Below are positions 26,301 to 35,659 of a stretch of 64,000 nt of DNA, in pieces. Position numbers and translations under genes: made by a program. The notes beneath the pieces are model-generated. The model saw nothing but the letters and a program-made list of their open reading frames with translations, was not told the DNA's origin and made no database searches. The first letter of the stretch is position 1, and each line of letters opens with the position of its first letter. Origin of the DNA: CAZGNZ01 sp964527215 (lineage in GTDB: Bacteria > Fidelibacterota > Marinisomatia > SCGC-AAA003-L08 > JACNLC01); NCBI GenBank assembly GCA_964527215.1, contig CAZGNZ010000001.1, forward strand, positions 193,969-257,968, given 5' to 3'.

Positions 26301-27683
26301 TTAATTGGTTAGTATGTCATATTTTCGAAGACGACGGTCAAGTGCCTGCCAGGAGATGCCCAGCAGTTTTGCGACCTGAGCCCTGTTTTGATTTGAGCGA
26401 TCCAGAGCCAGCCGAATGTACCTGGCTTCCATATCCCTGAGATTCAGATTTTTGTGTTCTGGATTTTCAGTGCTTTCAGATATCTTTGGTGAAAACAATC
26501 CTGAAAAATTGCGTAAATGGAGGGATGATTTAATACAAGTAATTACAGCACGTTCAACCAAATTACGAAGTTCCCTGACATTGCCCGGGAATCGGTATTC
26601 CGCCAGCATACTGAATACACCGGGATCAATATTTACAATGTGCTTATTCATGCGGTCACTGAAATATTTGGTGAAATACTCCAGGAGAATCGGAATATCT
26701 TCCTGCCGTTCGCGCAGTGGCGGAACATGGATATGAAATGTATTCAAGCGAAAATACAGATCTGTACGGAATCTGTTGTCATGGACCATATCTTCTATAT
26801 CTTGATTGGTGGCTGATATTATTCGGACATCGGTATCCAATTCAGTATGCGATCCGATACGACTGATTTTCTTGACCTCAAGCACACGGGTGAATTTGGT
26901 CTGAAGATTGATCGGAAGCTCGCCAATTTCATCCAGAAAGAGCGTGCCGTTCCGGGCGATTTCAAACCAGCCTATTTTGGCCTCGGTCGCATTGGTAAAG
27001 GCACCCTTTGTGTGACCGAAGAATTCACTTTCAAACAGTGTATCCGGAATGGCGGAGCAGTTGACGGCATAAAAATACTTTTCCTTGCGTGAGCTGAGAT
27101 AATGGATGCCTCTGGCCACCAGTTCCTTCCCTGTACCGCTTTCACCCGTGATCAGCACGGGTGTGTCGTCGGTTTGTGCCACCTGATGCATCTGGTCAAT
27201 GATATTCCTCAGGCTGGGACTGTCACCGATAATTTCTCCGCCAATATTGGCCTGAATTTCGCGGCTGAGAAGAGAGTTGTTCAGCTGGGCATCAGCCAGA
27301 CGGCTGTTAATTTCAATATATCTGCGCGTCTTTTCAATTGCACGGCGTAAATCAATAAAGCGCACTGGTTTGGCAATAAAATCAAAGGCTCCCAGTCTCA
27401 TGGACTTGATAACCACATCCATATTGCCGTGCCCGGTTACCATAATCACTTCAATATCAGGGTATTCCTTACGAATTTTGCTGAGCACCTGAAGTCCGTC
27501 CATTTCAGGCATGCGAATATCCAGAAGGACAATATCAATTTCCGTGGTTTTCAGAATTTCAAAAGCTTCCGAAGGCAGACCGGCCAGATGCAGGTCGAAG
27601 TCGAAATTGGATAAAAGATCCTTGAACGCCTCACGAATACGAATTTCATCGTCGAGAATTAAAATACTTAGTGGCTTTTCCAT
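26301..27683 (-). CDS. NtrC-family sigma-54-dependent response regulator, 460 aa
   Basis: Receiver domain at residues 1-120 with the acidic pair D11-D12, phospho-acceptor D55 ('VLLDIRMPEMDG') and the switch Lys in 'IAKP'. The AAA+ domain has Walker A 'GESGTGKE', the sigma-54 contact loop as GAFTNA rather than GAFTGA, Walker B 'GTLFLDEIGE' and 'FPGNVRELRNLVERA'. A Fis-type helix-turn-helix closes the protein ('NRAQVAKLLGISWQALDRRLRKY'). Its ATG follows the TAA of the kinase gene without a gap. It should activate sigma-54 promoters after phosphorylation by that kinase; the nearest such promoter is that of the DUF11 operon at 25.76 kb, so that operon is the likely target (inference). Confidence 0.95.
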   Translation of the reverse strand: MEKPLSILILDDEIRIREAFKDLLSNFDFDLHLAGLPSEAFEILKTTEIDIVLLDIRMPEMDGLQVLSKIRKEYPDIEVIMVTGHGNMDVVIKSMRLGAFDFIAKPVRFIDLRRAIEKTRRYIEINSRLADAQLNNSLLSREIQANIGGEIIGDSPSLRNIIDQMHQVAQTDDTPVLITGESGTGKELVARGIHYLSSRKEKYFYAVNCSAIPDTLFESEFFGHTKGAFTNATEAKIGWFEIARNGTLFLDEIGELPINLQTKFTRVLEVKKISRIGSHTELDTDVRIISATNQDIEDMVHDNRFRTDLYFRLNTFHIHVPPLRERQEDIPILLEYFTKYFSDRMNKHIVNIDPGVFSMLAEYRFPGNVRELRNLVERAVITCIKSSLHLRNFSGLFSPKISESTENPEHKNLNLRDMEARYIRLALDRSNQNRAQVAKLLGISWQALDRRLRKYDILTN

Positions 27684-29189
27684 TTAGCGATCTATCCTGT
27701 AGTGAGGTAATTGAATCATAACGCGCGTGTATTTTCCGATTCGGCTGCTGATTTTTATTTTTCCGTTCATATCTCTGATAATCCCGTAAGCCACTGCCAG
27801 ACCAAGACCTGTTCCATGCTGGGGATCCTTACTGGTAAAGAACGGATCAAACACCCGGTTGATTTTATTCTCCGGGATGCCTGCGCCGTCATCCTCCACT
27901 TCAAGATAAATCCAGTCATTGTCATTTCGGGTTTGAATGATTATCCGTTTGGCCTCCTTTACATGGGGCGGAAGCGGATATTTTTCATTCAGCGCATCCC
28001 GGGCGTTCAGGAGAACATTCCACAGCACCTGTTCAATCCTGTAGCGGTTTCCCAGCGTGGTTCGGACAGATTCATCCAGCTCCAGGAAAATATGGATATT
28101 GTGCGTTTCCAGCTGGGCCGACATCAGCTTGAGCGTATCCGCTACCACATCATTCACATTGACTATTTCAACACTGCTGCTGTCCTGTTTCAAAGCAAAG
28201 ATCTGCAGGTGTTTGACCAACTTCACAATTCGTCCGATATCCTGAAACAGCTGAGATGTTTTCTCCTCCAGAAAATCTGTTGTCAGTTCACCCGTCTGCT
28301 GCTTGTAAAGAATCGTATCCAATCCGATGGAGATGATAGAAAGCGGCTGATTGATCTCATGGGCCAGTGAGCCTGCCATTTCTCCAAGGGATTCCAGATT
28401 GGATTTCTCAAGAATCTTCATAATCTGCTGCTGTGTTCTGACTCCGCTGGTCAGAATATACTGTTCCAGATTCTCGTTCGGATTCAGGATGTCACTGGTG
28501 TCATGGGAAGTGTGGCTGAGATCAATCGTAATACACAGGATACCATATACCACGTCGCTGTCCACGATTGGAACGACCAGCTGTATGGTATCATAAGGCC
28601 GTCCGTCCAGACTGAATTTAAATTCATGGATATGCCTGTGTCCGCCAAGAGCCCGCGAAAAAGCCATTTTCCATGATTCGATCTGGTTTTCCCCGAACAG
28701 ATTGCTTTCGTAATGTTCCCCTCGAGCCGTCCCCCAGCGTTTCTCCTGATGTTCATTTTGAATGATAATCCGTCCCTCGGGATCCAGAATGATGATATCG
28801 AAAGGAAGGTTATCAAAAGTCTTCTGAAAAATGGATGAGCTCAGTAAGCTGTCCAGTGAGCTGGTTATATCCTTGGATTCAGACCGGCTTTCAGGAAAAA
28901 GAGTGATTAAGTACTGCCAGGCTCCCTTCTGATCAGTAAAACGGGTGAAACAACACTGCCATGGAGAAAGGGAGTGACGGATCGGAAGGATTTTTTGAAA
29001 TTTTAAATCCGGATTTTTCTTTTTCAGGTGAAACTGGATTTCCGAGATGATATGAGGATCAGGAATGATATATTCGAGCGGCTGATTCAGCAAATCGATT
29101 CTGTCCGTTGCAGTCAGATCACAAAATGGATCACTCACAGCGGTCAGTTCAAAGTTATCCTTTAAGATTAAAGAACCCGTTTTGGTCAT
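27684..29189 (-). CDS. Soluble PAS sensor histidine kinase, 501 aa
   Basis: Two PAS-like regions (roughly residues 1-100 and 125-225, 'FDNLPFDIIILDPEGRIIIQNEHQEKRWG') precede a HisKA domain with the phospho-accepting His in 'GSLAHEINQPL' (about residue 277). The HATPase_c domain has the N-box 'LWNVLLNARDAL', 'VEDDGAGIPE' and 'HGTGLGLAVAYGIIRDMNG'. No membrane segment or signal peptide is visible, so it senses a cytoplasmic cue. It is immediately upstream of, and abuts, the NtrC-type regulator, forming a two-component pair. The domain layout is typical of NtrB/AtoS-type kinases. Confidence 0.94.
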   Translation of the reverse strand: MTKTGSLILKDNFELTAVSDPFCDLTATDRIDLLNQPLEYIIPDPHIISEIQFHLKKKNPDLKFQKILPIRHSLSPWQCCFTRFTDQKGAWQYLITLFPESRSESKDITSSLDSLLSSSIFQKTFDNLPFDIIILDPEGRIIIQNEHQEKRWGTARGEHYESNLFGENQIESWKMAFSRALGGHRHIHEFKFSLDGRPYDTIQLVVPIVDSDVVYGILCITIDLSHTSHDTSDILNPNENLEQYILTSGVRTQQQIMKILEKSNLESLGEMAGSLAHEINQPLSIISIGLDTILYKQQTGELTTDFLEEKTSQLFQDIGRIVKLVKHLQIFALKQDSSSVEIVNVNDVVADTLKLMSAQLETHNIHIFLELDESVRTTLGNRYRIEQVLWNVLLNARDALNEKYPLPPHVKEAKRIIIQTRNDNDWIYLEVEDDGAGIPENKINRVFDPFFTSKDPQHGTGLGLAVAYGIIRDMNGKIKISSRIGKYTRVMIQLPHYRIDR

Positions 29190-29432
29190 ACTTCAGTTAT
29201 ATCCAGAATGATGCTCAGGAAGGTTGCGCCGCAGAAGTGAAATCACCTGACAATCCCTAATTCAGCGGCTTTGGCAACAGGCAATTTACGATTAAATCAC
29301 ATTGTCCGCTATCGGATAATTTATGAATATCGGCGTGTTTTCGATAACGGCCGGAATGCGTGAAAATACCTTCAGCCCTGCAGAAGGATCTGCCTGATTC
29401 ATATTATCGAAAAAAGTGGTGCCGGAATCGAA

Positions 29433-30668
29433 TCATGGATATCTCGGCTGCCGGATATTCCGCTGCGGCGGGAGGCGGTACAAATCCGGAATACTGTCTT
29501 GAAAAACGGTGAATTCATCATGGAAAAAGGACAGGAAATCTCTTTCGGCAGGGTGTCCCGGATAGGGAGCAAAGCAATGGTTTGTCTGATAGTTGCGCCA
29601 GACAAGCAGATAGGCAATCCTGCTCGCTTTCGGGCTTGATTTAATGGGATTCAGCAAATGCCGGGTAAACCAGTCCTTCGGTCTAATTCCGTTACGGCCG
29701 GTTTCCGTGAGAGCTGCGATCTTTCCGTGATCATCGGCGAAATCAACGATGTACTCCAGCCAGGCGATGAACTGATCTCCGTTTCCGGCATCCAGGGTTC
29801 CGTTATAGGCATCCAGACCGATGACGTCAACAACATCATCACCCGGATAATATGCCTCGTAGTCTGCCGTGGAACCCCAACTCGGAGAATATGCATATAT
29901 CAAATGATGTATCTGATGGTCGTCCCTGAGAACCTGGACTGTCATTCGCCAGAAAGCGATAAACTCTGCAGGCGTGCAGCTGTCCCGTCCCCACCAGAAC
30001 CAGTTGCCCGTGTTCTCGTGATAAGGCCTGAAAATTACGGGAATTCCCGAACCGGACGGTGTTTCCAGTGTTTTCAGATATTGTGCAAGCAGGTCCAGGC
30101 GACGGAGGTATGCCTGATGATGCTCAGCCCCGGGAAGCAGCGTACGGATGACGGGAGTTCTGTCCCAGGAATCCTTTCCGGTGACGGGATGATCCTGATG
30201 CCAGCTGATGGTGTTCACTCCGCCCATGGCATAGACATCTGCTATCCATGAACGCATATCCGCGAATCGAACCCCGTCCAGATTATGTTCAGCACCGTTT
30301 TCAATATCGCCGAGATCCCAGCCGAATACAGCCGGATAGGCACCGGTCACCGCCTTCACATCAGAATTTCCCGGCACGTTGCTCCATTGAATTCCGTATG
30401 CGAGGTCGTCTTCATGCCCAAACAGAATACCCTCGCCCATCTGTGATTTCAGATTATAGAACAATGCCTGTGTTTCAGGATTGGCTTTGCGATCCACCGG
30501 ACCGTACTCCTGTATGTGATCGGTTTGCCGAGGTGAATACCGCGGATCGGGATGATGATGACAGCCGGTGGGGATCAGCGCGGTGCTGATCAGTATCGCT
30601 GTGAAAAACAATCCCGGTTTTCCTAGATTTCCCTGAGTGTTCGGCAGTGTGAATTTTGCGATGTCCAT
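29433..30668 (-). CDS. Glycoside hydrolase family 26 (beta-mannanase-like) lipoprotein, 411 aa
   Basis: N-terminal hydrophobic segment with a lipobox-like 'LIPTGC' (Pro at -3 is unusual). The catalytic domain follows: 'LFGHEDDLAYG', 'GVNTISWHQDHPVTG', the acid/base motif 'RPYHENTGNWFWWG' and the nucleophile motif 'AALTETG'. The family cleaves beta-1,4-mannan and related glycans. Length fits one catalytic domain without a carbohydrate-binding module. It would act at the outer membrane or periplasm. It starts 51 nt after the stop of the PHP-type gene on the same strand and may share its transcript. Confidence 0.9.
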   Translation of the reverse strand: MDIAKFTLPNTQGNLGKPGLFFTAILISTALIPTGCHHHPDPRYSPRQTDHIQEYGPVDRKANPETQALFYNLKSQMGEGILFGHEDDLAYGIQWSNVPGNSDVKAVTGAYPAVFGWDLGDIENGAEHNLDGVRFADMRSWIADVYAMGGVNTISWHQDHPVTGKDSWDRTPVIRTLLPGAEHHQAYLRRLDLLAQYLKTLETPSGSGIPVIFRPYHENTGNWFWWGRDSCTPAEFIAFWRMTVQVLRDDHQIHHLIYAYSPSWGSTADYEAYYPGDDVVDVIGLDAYNGTLDAGNGDQFIAWLEYIVDFADDHGKIAALTETGRNGIRPKDWFTRHLLNPIKSSPKASRIAYLLVWRNYQTNHCFAPYPGHPAERDFLSFFHDEFTVFQDSIPDLYRLPPQRNIRQPRYP

Positions 30669-30719
30669 TGTTTGGCTGCTGTGTGATTTTAGAGGGTTTT
30701 TTCAATATTCATTACAGAT

Positions 30720-32420
30720 TCAATCGTTTGATGCATGACCGGGTTCAATCCAGATCGGATTTGAGAGAGCCATGTGATTTCCCCGGTCGGATTTTGTTTT
30801 TACCTCGGCCCTGAAATAGCAGTTTCGGCTTCCGTTCTGCTGAATTCTGACCTCAAGGGAATAGGTTTCTTCATCGGGTTTTTCCTGAAATACTGCCGTT
30901 TCATGCTGCTGATTCAGGTCACCTTTGTATAAAACGATCTCCTCCAGCGGCCCAAATTCCCGAGTGGACTCGCAGAACAGACTGACGGCTGCATCAATGG
31001 CGTTCCCGAAGGGTGCAGCGGCTCCCATCTGGTATTTCCCGCCGGCTGCTGTCAGCTCTGTTTTCACGGCAGGACCATTGCTGACATAGCATCTTCCGGT
31101 TTTCAGAGCGTTGAGTATGGATTGACAGTCAGCCGTGCTGCTGTCTTTCAGGACAGCGGTCCAGCAGGTGCCGAACACCTGGTCGTCGGATTCATGCAGA
31201 CTCAGCATCGGGGTTTTGATTTGTCTGAATTTATTGAAATTGCCGTGAGCATCCGTTCCGCCGTAAATGAATTTCCTGAACCCCTGAAGCAGGAGTTTAA
31301 TCCAGATTTCGCGGCCGCGGAAAAAACCGGCATCCAGCGAACCGTTCAATATCTGAAATCCGGTGACAGCGTCAGACTTCAGATCCCGTTCCCGCCATTG
31401 GCCCCGCTTGATAAAGAGCCACTGAAAAAACGGTACAGGTACGGAAGGGTGGGCGGCAATGAAGAGGGCTGAATCGGGAAGCGATTCCCGAACGGATTCC
31501 ACATCGTGTTCACAGTGAAAATCAAACCATTTCTCGGCACCGTCGCCCCGGCCCGAATAAAACCGGTCGCTGTTCAGAATCAGGCCGTGAACAATTCTCC
31601 TGCGCCCGTTAAACAGGCTTAATTCTTCACCGGGAAGAATGACTGCACCGGAAGCTTCGGAATTCAGCTGCTTGATCCTGGTGCGGGAGTCATGCCATTT
31701 CCTGAGCCGAGGATCGGTGTCCGTCCAGGAGCCCGGAAAGTCATCCAGATCGTAGGAATGATCTGCTGCGGCCAGAAACGTCAGTCCGCAATTGTCAGCG
31801 GCAGACCGGGTGATTGACAGCGGAGCGCCAAATTCCACCATGTCTTCCGTCAGACGGGTGTGGCAGTGGAGGTCGCCGGCAAGCGAAAAAGTGTTTCCCG
31901 GCAGATTCGAATCTCCAAAATAGACCGTCATGGCTTTCGGTTCCAGCTGCCTGAGATTGTGGGTTCGGCAGATTCCGGATTTTCCGTTGATCCGATAGTG
32001 CAGGACCGCATCAACTTCTGCCGGGCCGGTCAATTGGTTGGTCGGCAGTACAAATTCGCGGCTGAACCAGTGGCTTTGCAGCTCGGTATTCAGGCTGAAC
32101 TGCTGTTCCAGAACTGCCTCTGAATATTGACGGATTTTGACAACGACCCTTTCCAGAGTGACAGGGTACCGGTGCGCATCCTTGACAATCAGAAAAACCG
32201 ACAGGGATTTTTCGGGGGCAACACGATACGGGGCGTCAAAAATAATTTCCGGCTCACGCATGAAATACCGGCTGCCCGAGAATGGAAATCGATAGTGGAT
32301 TTCCGCATATCCCGCAGCTGCAGGCAGCCAGAAGGACAGATCAGACAATAGCGCCGAGAATTCCATGCTCAATATTAAACAGTCCGGAATATTGATTGAA
32401 ACAGCAAAGGATCGGCTCAT
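30720..32420 (-). CDS. PHP-domain metallohydrolase (CehA/McbA-like), 566 aa
   Basis: The C-terminal two thirds is a PHP phosphoesterase domain: 'LAGDLHCHT', 'LAAADHSYD', 'ILPGEELSLFNG', 'FIAAHPSVP', 'IYGGTDAHGNF', the ligands for a multi-metal centre. The N-terminal about 180 residues are beta-rich, as in CehA/McbA-family members that carry an accessory domain. No clear signal peptide is seen; the first ATG has no ribosome site, and an alternative ATG ('MEFSALL') lies 19 codons in. The substrate cannot be deduced; family members hydrolyse phosphoesters or carbamates. It is probably in one transcript with the GH26 gene. Confidence 0.87.
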   Translation of the reverse strand: MSRSFAVSINIPDCLILSMEFSALLSDLSFWLPAAAGYAEIHYRFPFSGSRYFMREPEIIFDAPYRVAPEKSLSVFLIVKDAHRYPVTLERVVVKIRQYSEAVLEQQFSLNTELQSHWFSREFVLPTNQLTGPAEVDAVLHYRINGKSGICRTHNLRQLEPKAMTVYFGDSNLPGNTFSLAGDLHCHTRLTEDMVEFGAPLSITRSAADNCGLTFLAAADHSYDLDDFPGSWTDTDPRLRKWHDSRTRIKQLNSEASGAVILPGEELSLFNGRRRIVHGLILNSDRFYSGRGDGAEKWFDFHCEHDVESVRESLPDSALFIAAHPSVPVPFFQWLFIKRGQWRERDLKSDAVTGFQILNGSLDAGFFRGREIWIKLLLQGFRKFIYGGTDAHGNFNKFRQIKTPMLSLHESDDQVFGTCWTAVLKDSSTADCQSILNALKTGRCYVSNGPAVKTELTAAGGKYQMGAAAPFGNAIDAAVSLFCESTREFGPLEEIVLYKGDLNQQHETAVFQEKPDEETYSLEVRIQQNGSRNCYFRAEVKTKSDRGNHMALSNPIWIEPGHASND

Positions 32421-32721
32421 GGGGACGGCTGTCGGAATGATGCTCCAGCGCAGAGTCTGACATCAATTCGTCCAACGGCGATTGCATGCGGAAACAGCGT
32501 CATTGACGCATTTTTTGAAAAGACCGGAAATCCGTCAGGCTTCGGTGGGCAGGGATAACGAAATCCCGAGGAGGGGATAGGGCAATCAGCAAAACAAACA
32601 GATCAGCGGCAGACAGCGCGGGGAAAACTTGTCAAAGCATTGAAGTCAGGAATAATGCAAAAAGGTAAATCTCCAAATCTGTAAGCTTTGGGATATTGTG
32701 CGTCATCTGTTTTTTTTATCG

Positions 32722-32935
32722 TCAGACTAGAATTTCAATAAAGCCAAAATCGGGCTGCTTCAGTCGGTTGTTAATCTCATTTTTATTAAAATATTCAGGG
32801 TCAAATTCACCCCCCATCCATTCGATGATGCTGTCATATTCCTCGTTATCAGGGTGCTTCAATATTTGTAATAAATTCCGCAAATTCCCAAACACCGCCG
32901 CAGTCTTCCGGAGGGCAATGATTTTTGCCGGCTTT
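32722..32935 (-). pseudogene. Frameshifted pRiA4b ORF-3-like (plasmid/IS passenger) remnant
   Basis: Two minus-strand frames join into the C-terminal part of a pRiA4b ORF-3-like protein. One frame gives 'AGKNHCPPEDCGGVWEFAEF' and then a stop; the other frame, from about 32868, gives 'LKHPDNEEYDSIIEWMGGEF' followed by DPEYF. Together they cover the family's 'CPPEDCGG...HPxxEEYxxxxEWxGGxFDPE' signature, so a small indel near 32860-32870 has broken the gene. The N-terminal part is missing. An 89-codon reading frame at 32722-32991 covers the second part only and is not an intact gene. Confidence 0.7.
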
Positions 32936-32971
32936 CTTCCAGCCTTGCTGAAAACATGGGTGGGCAAGGTG
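32928..32971 (+). repeat. Diverged direct repeat, left copy
   Basis: A 44-nt stretch aligns without gaps to 35193-35236 at about 34 of 44 positions (both contain CAGCCTTG, then TGAAAACAT). It sits at the truncated end of the pRiA4b-like remnant and flanks the AT-rich segment. Confidence 0.45.
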
Positions 32972-33128
32972 AGATTCAATTCGAAGCACAAGTCCGCACC
33001 AGGAACAGCAGCGGATGCGCAGTACTTTCCTGTATAATCACAAGAAAGCTGAAACGGTACTGCCGCTTGATTTCACTGCTGTCTCGGCTGTGATTTTTGA
33101 CATTGAGTCAGGGCGTTTTTATATTTCC

Positions 33129-34436
33129 CTACCATACCGATACTCTTTTAGACTCAGGAATATAATATTCCGATTCAGGGTTAATATTGAAAAGCTGATA
33201 AAACTTATTTTGATTGTAAACAGGTCCAATTGCCCTGAATCTTTGAGGTGTGTGTACTCTTTTATATGACACAATTTTAAATTCAGTAGTTGATTTTTCT
33301 TTCCAGAATCCGGCATATTGGACGAAATATTCTTTCAGCGATTCATTTATCTCATGATTGGATATGTTTTCGTTTTTATCCTTCAAGTAATTTTCCAATG
33401 CCAATATTGAAACTTCAACTCCGGCTAAATCTGCATGGTTTTCCTGTAATGTTACTTCCCCATCAACAAATAAACTGTCATGATAGGAATAACTGTTGAA
33501 TTGATCAATCAAGTTTTGATGTACAGCATTCCTGTTGTCTTTACTGAATAGGATTCCTGAAAATGTTTTTCTCAGCAAATTCATTTTCTTTCCGTCCATG
33601 TCATAATTTTCTCCGACTACATCAAAAGCATGTGTCATTTCATGTGCAATTGTCCTTCCAAGGGTAGCAAAAAGATAGATGATGTCGTCACTGCTGTCAA
33701 AATCATATAACATTCCGGCATAAAGAATAATTTTATTGCTTCCTGCATAGTAAAAACAGTCTGTTTCATAAGGTGTTCGCCAGTCAGTCTGAATCTTTTC
33801 CATTTCAGTTTTGTATGATTTTGCCAGTTTAAGGTTGTCCGAATAGGAGGTGTTTGACAGTAAAGGAATTTCGGGAAAATCAGATATTGAAGGAGCTCCA
33901 ATTTCAAATCTCAAATTATCCAGTTTTTTAAGGAAAAACTTCTTGTAACCCTTCCCAATAATATCAGTGTGTTCAATTTTGTATCGGTAGGCCAAAGAAA
34001 GATAATCAATGATTTCCCTGATCATTGCTTCTTTTTGATGAGTGACCGTTATTTTCGAGAAGATTATTCCAAAATTCATGGGGAAGTTTTTCTGCACTTC
34101 TGCAACACGTTTCTTCGGATTTTCAATAGTTCCGGAGGTGCTATTATAAAAACTTCTTAATTGTTTTAAAGCGTACAAGTGTTGATCGTCAAGTTCATAC
34201 GTTAAACTGCCGCTTAGAATTTCAATTGATTTCTTTTCTATCTCTTCCCAAAGGATACCAACCTGGTTTATTACAACATAGTTTTCCGGCAAAACCGTCT
34301 GGTTGATCCATTCACTGTTTACAGATTGATAAAAATCAGAAATGGGTGCATTGGTCTGTGCAAGCATTATTGTATTTGGCAATAGCAGGTGAACTGCAAA
34401 CAAAAATATTATGGATATTGTTTTTCTATTTCTCAT
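33129..34436 (-). CDS. M13 (neprilysin-like) zinc metallopeptidase, short form, 435 aa
   Basis: Signal peptide (SIIFLFAVHLLLPNTIMLAQ) and an M13-like N-terminus ('DFYQSVNSEWINQTVLPENY'). The zinc motif HEMTH (in 'TIAHEMTHAFDVVG') and the third ligand in 'ENHADLAGV' are intact, and the C-terminal 'VHTPQRFRAIGPVYN' block is present. M13 enzymes are usually about 650-700 residues; here much of the N-terminal alpha-helical lid is absent. The gene is clearly more AT-rich than the rest of the window (many Asn/Lys/Ile codons), as is the adjoining lipoprotein, suggesting horizontal arrival. Predicted periplasmic or secreted oligopeptidase. Confidence 0.87.
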   Translation of the reverse strand: MRNRKTISIIFLFAVHLLLPNTIMLAQTNAPISDFYQSVNSEWINQTVLPENYVVINQVGILWEEIEKKSIEILSGSLTYELDDQHLYALKQLRSFYNSTSGTIENPKKRVAEVQKNFPMNFGIIFSKITVTHQKEAMIREIIDYLSLAYRYKIEHTDIIGKGYKKFFLKKLDNLRFEIGAPSISDFPEIPLLSNTSYSDNLKLAKSYKTEMEKIQTDWRTPYETDCFYYAGSNKIILYAGMLYDFDSSDDIIYLFATLGRTIAHEMTHAFDVVGENYDMDGKKMNLLRKTFSGILFSKDNRNAVHQNLIDQFNSYSYHDSLFVDGEVTLQENHADLAGVEVSILALENYLKDKNENISNHEINESLKEYFVQYAGFWKEKSTTEFKIVSYKRVHTPQRFRAIGPVYNQNKFYQLFNINPESEYYIPESKRVSVW

Positions 34437-34492
34437 TTGTTCCCCTTTGGTTATTTTAATCTATAGACAGAAAAAATATTGAACACAGCCAT

Positions 34493-35065
34493 TTAATTTT
34501 TACCACTTTTCATTTTGTGTTTTTTAAGCAGCTCTTTCAAACTTTCTATTCCATAATGTTCTCGTTCTTCATCTGTTGTAAGTGGGTCTATTGGAGCCCA
34601 TAATTCCTGGTTGTCTTCAAATACTCTCTGGGTTCCGTATTTTTGAAATCCTTTTGTGTAAAGCAGATACCTGTCATAAAACGCAGCTGTAAAATAACGA
34701 GCTTCTTCATTTCCATTTTCAAATGAGCTTTTTGCCAATTGATAAGCCAAATAATAATTTTCTGCACTGACGCTTTTTACGCTGCCGTCACAAAATACGA
34801 GTCCTGTGTGATTTAAAATATATGCTGCGTGAAATTTGTCATTATCAGTCACAATCTTGTCCTCTGCCAATAACTGCAGAACCTTTTTTCTTCTTACCCT
34901 ATCGCTTATTTCCAATGGATCGTTAGAGTCGGATTGCCTTAGCGCAATGTCATCATTATACATTTTTGTTAATTCTCGACAATCCGTTAGCTGTTCGCTT
35001 TTTTTCTCGCTGCATGAACTGAGAAAAAGTGACAGTATAGCAGCCAATAATATCCATCTTCTCAT
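34493..35065 (-). CDS. Putative lipoprotein, 190 aa (DUF6624-like)
   Basis: A lipoprotein signal (WILLAAILSLFLSSC) is followed by 'ALRQSDSNDPLEISDRVRRKKVLQLLAEDKI', 'DKFHAAYILNHTG', 'YYLAYQLAKSSFENGNEEARYFTAAFYDRYLL' and 'GFQKYGTQ'. That pattern resembles the DUF6624 family by memory; the function is unknown. AT-rich like the downstream M13 gene, which starts 56 nt after its stop; the two probably arrived together. No catalytic motif is visible. Confidence 0.75.
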   Translation of the reverse strand: MRRWILLAAILSLFLSSCSEKKSEQLTDCRELTKMYNDDIALRQSDSNDPLEISDRVRRKKVLQLLAEDKIVTDNDKFHAAYILNHTGLVFCDGSVKSVSAENYYLAYQLAKSSFENGNEEARYFTAAFYDRYLLYTKGFQKYGTQRVFEDNQELWAPIDPLTTDEEREHYGIESLKELLKKHKMKSGKN

Positions 35066-35659
35066 ATCTTTCTCCCTGCATTCATTGTTTTTCGCACCGG
35101 TTTGGTGCTTTTAATTATGTATTGCCATGACGGCGCAAAACGCAGCTGTTTTCGATGATTTTTTAGTCTGCTTATGAACGATTATTTTTTTACCGGCTCT
35201 CTGTCAGCCTTGTTGAAAACATTGACGGACGAGGTAAATGGCGCATTGACCTTTTCGCTAAACGCAATTGCGTATATTTGGAATATGATTATTAAAATCC
35301 TGCTGCGATTTAACGGGAAACAACGATGTTAAAGTGAATCAATGAAAAATGTTACTCAAAAACTGATTGATTAAAATTACAGCGAAGAGGCTGAAAAATC
35401 CTATATCTGTACTCGCTGATTATGTGAAGTCGCAATCAGCGTCTCACCTCATATAAACATTATTCATTAAATCCGCAGTCCGTTCGACAGTGCTTAACCG
35501 CCGCCCCTCTCGGACACAAAATTCAAACATTATTCCGTTACCAATGCTTTATCATCTCACCGTATTATAAATGTTCTGGAAATGCATTTTATCCTGCTGT
35601 TAAGGCGTGTCCGCCATTTCCGGAGAAGACTTCATCGTTTAATAAATACGGGAAAAACC
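35066..35659. other. Non-coding stretch between the AT-rich segment and gpmI
   Basis: About 590 nt without a supportable gene. It holds the right copy of the diverged repeat (35193-35236), is AT-rich in its first half, and should contain the promoters of gpmI (plus) and of the lipoprotein gene (minus), neither of which I can place with confidence. Confidence 0.5.
35193..35236 (+). repeat. Diverged direct repeat, right copy
   Basis: Matches 32928-32971 in the same orientation at about 77%. On the minus strand it reads 'FTSSVNVFNKADREPVKK' then a stop, and the left copy reads a related 'LTLPTHVFSKAGRKPAK', so both may derive from the end of one coding element. Confidence 0.45.
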
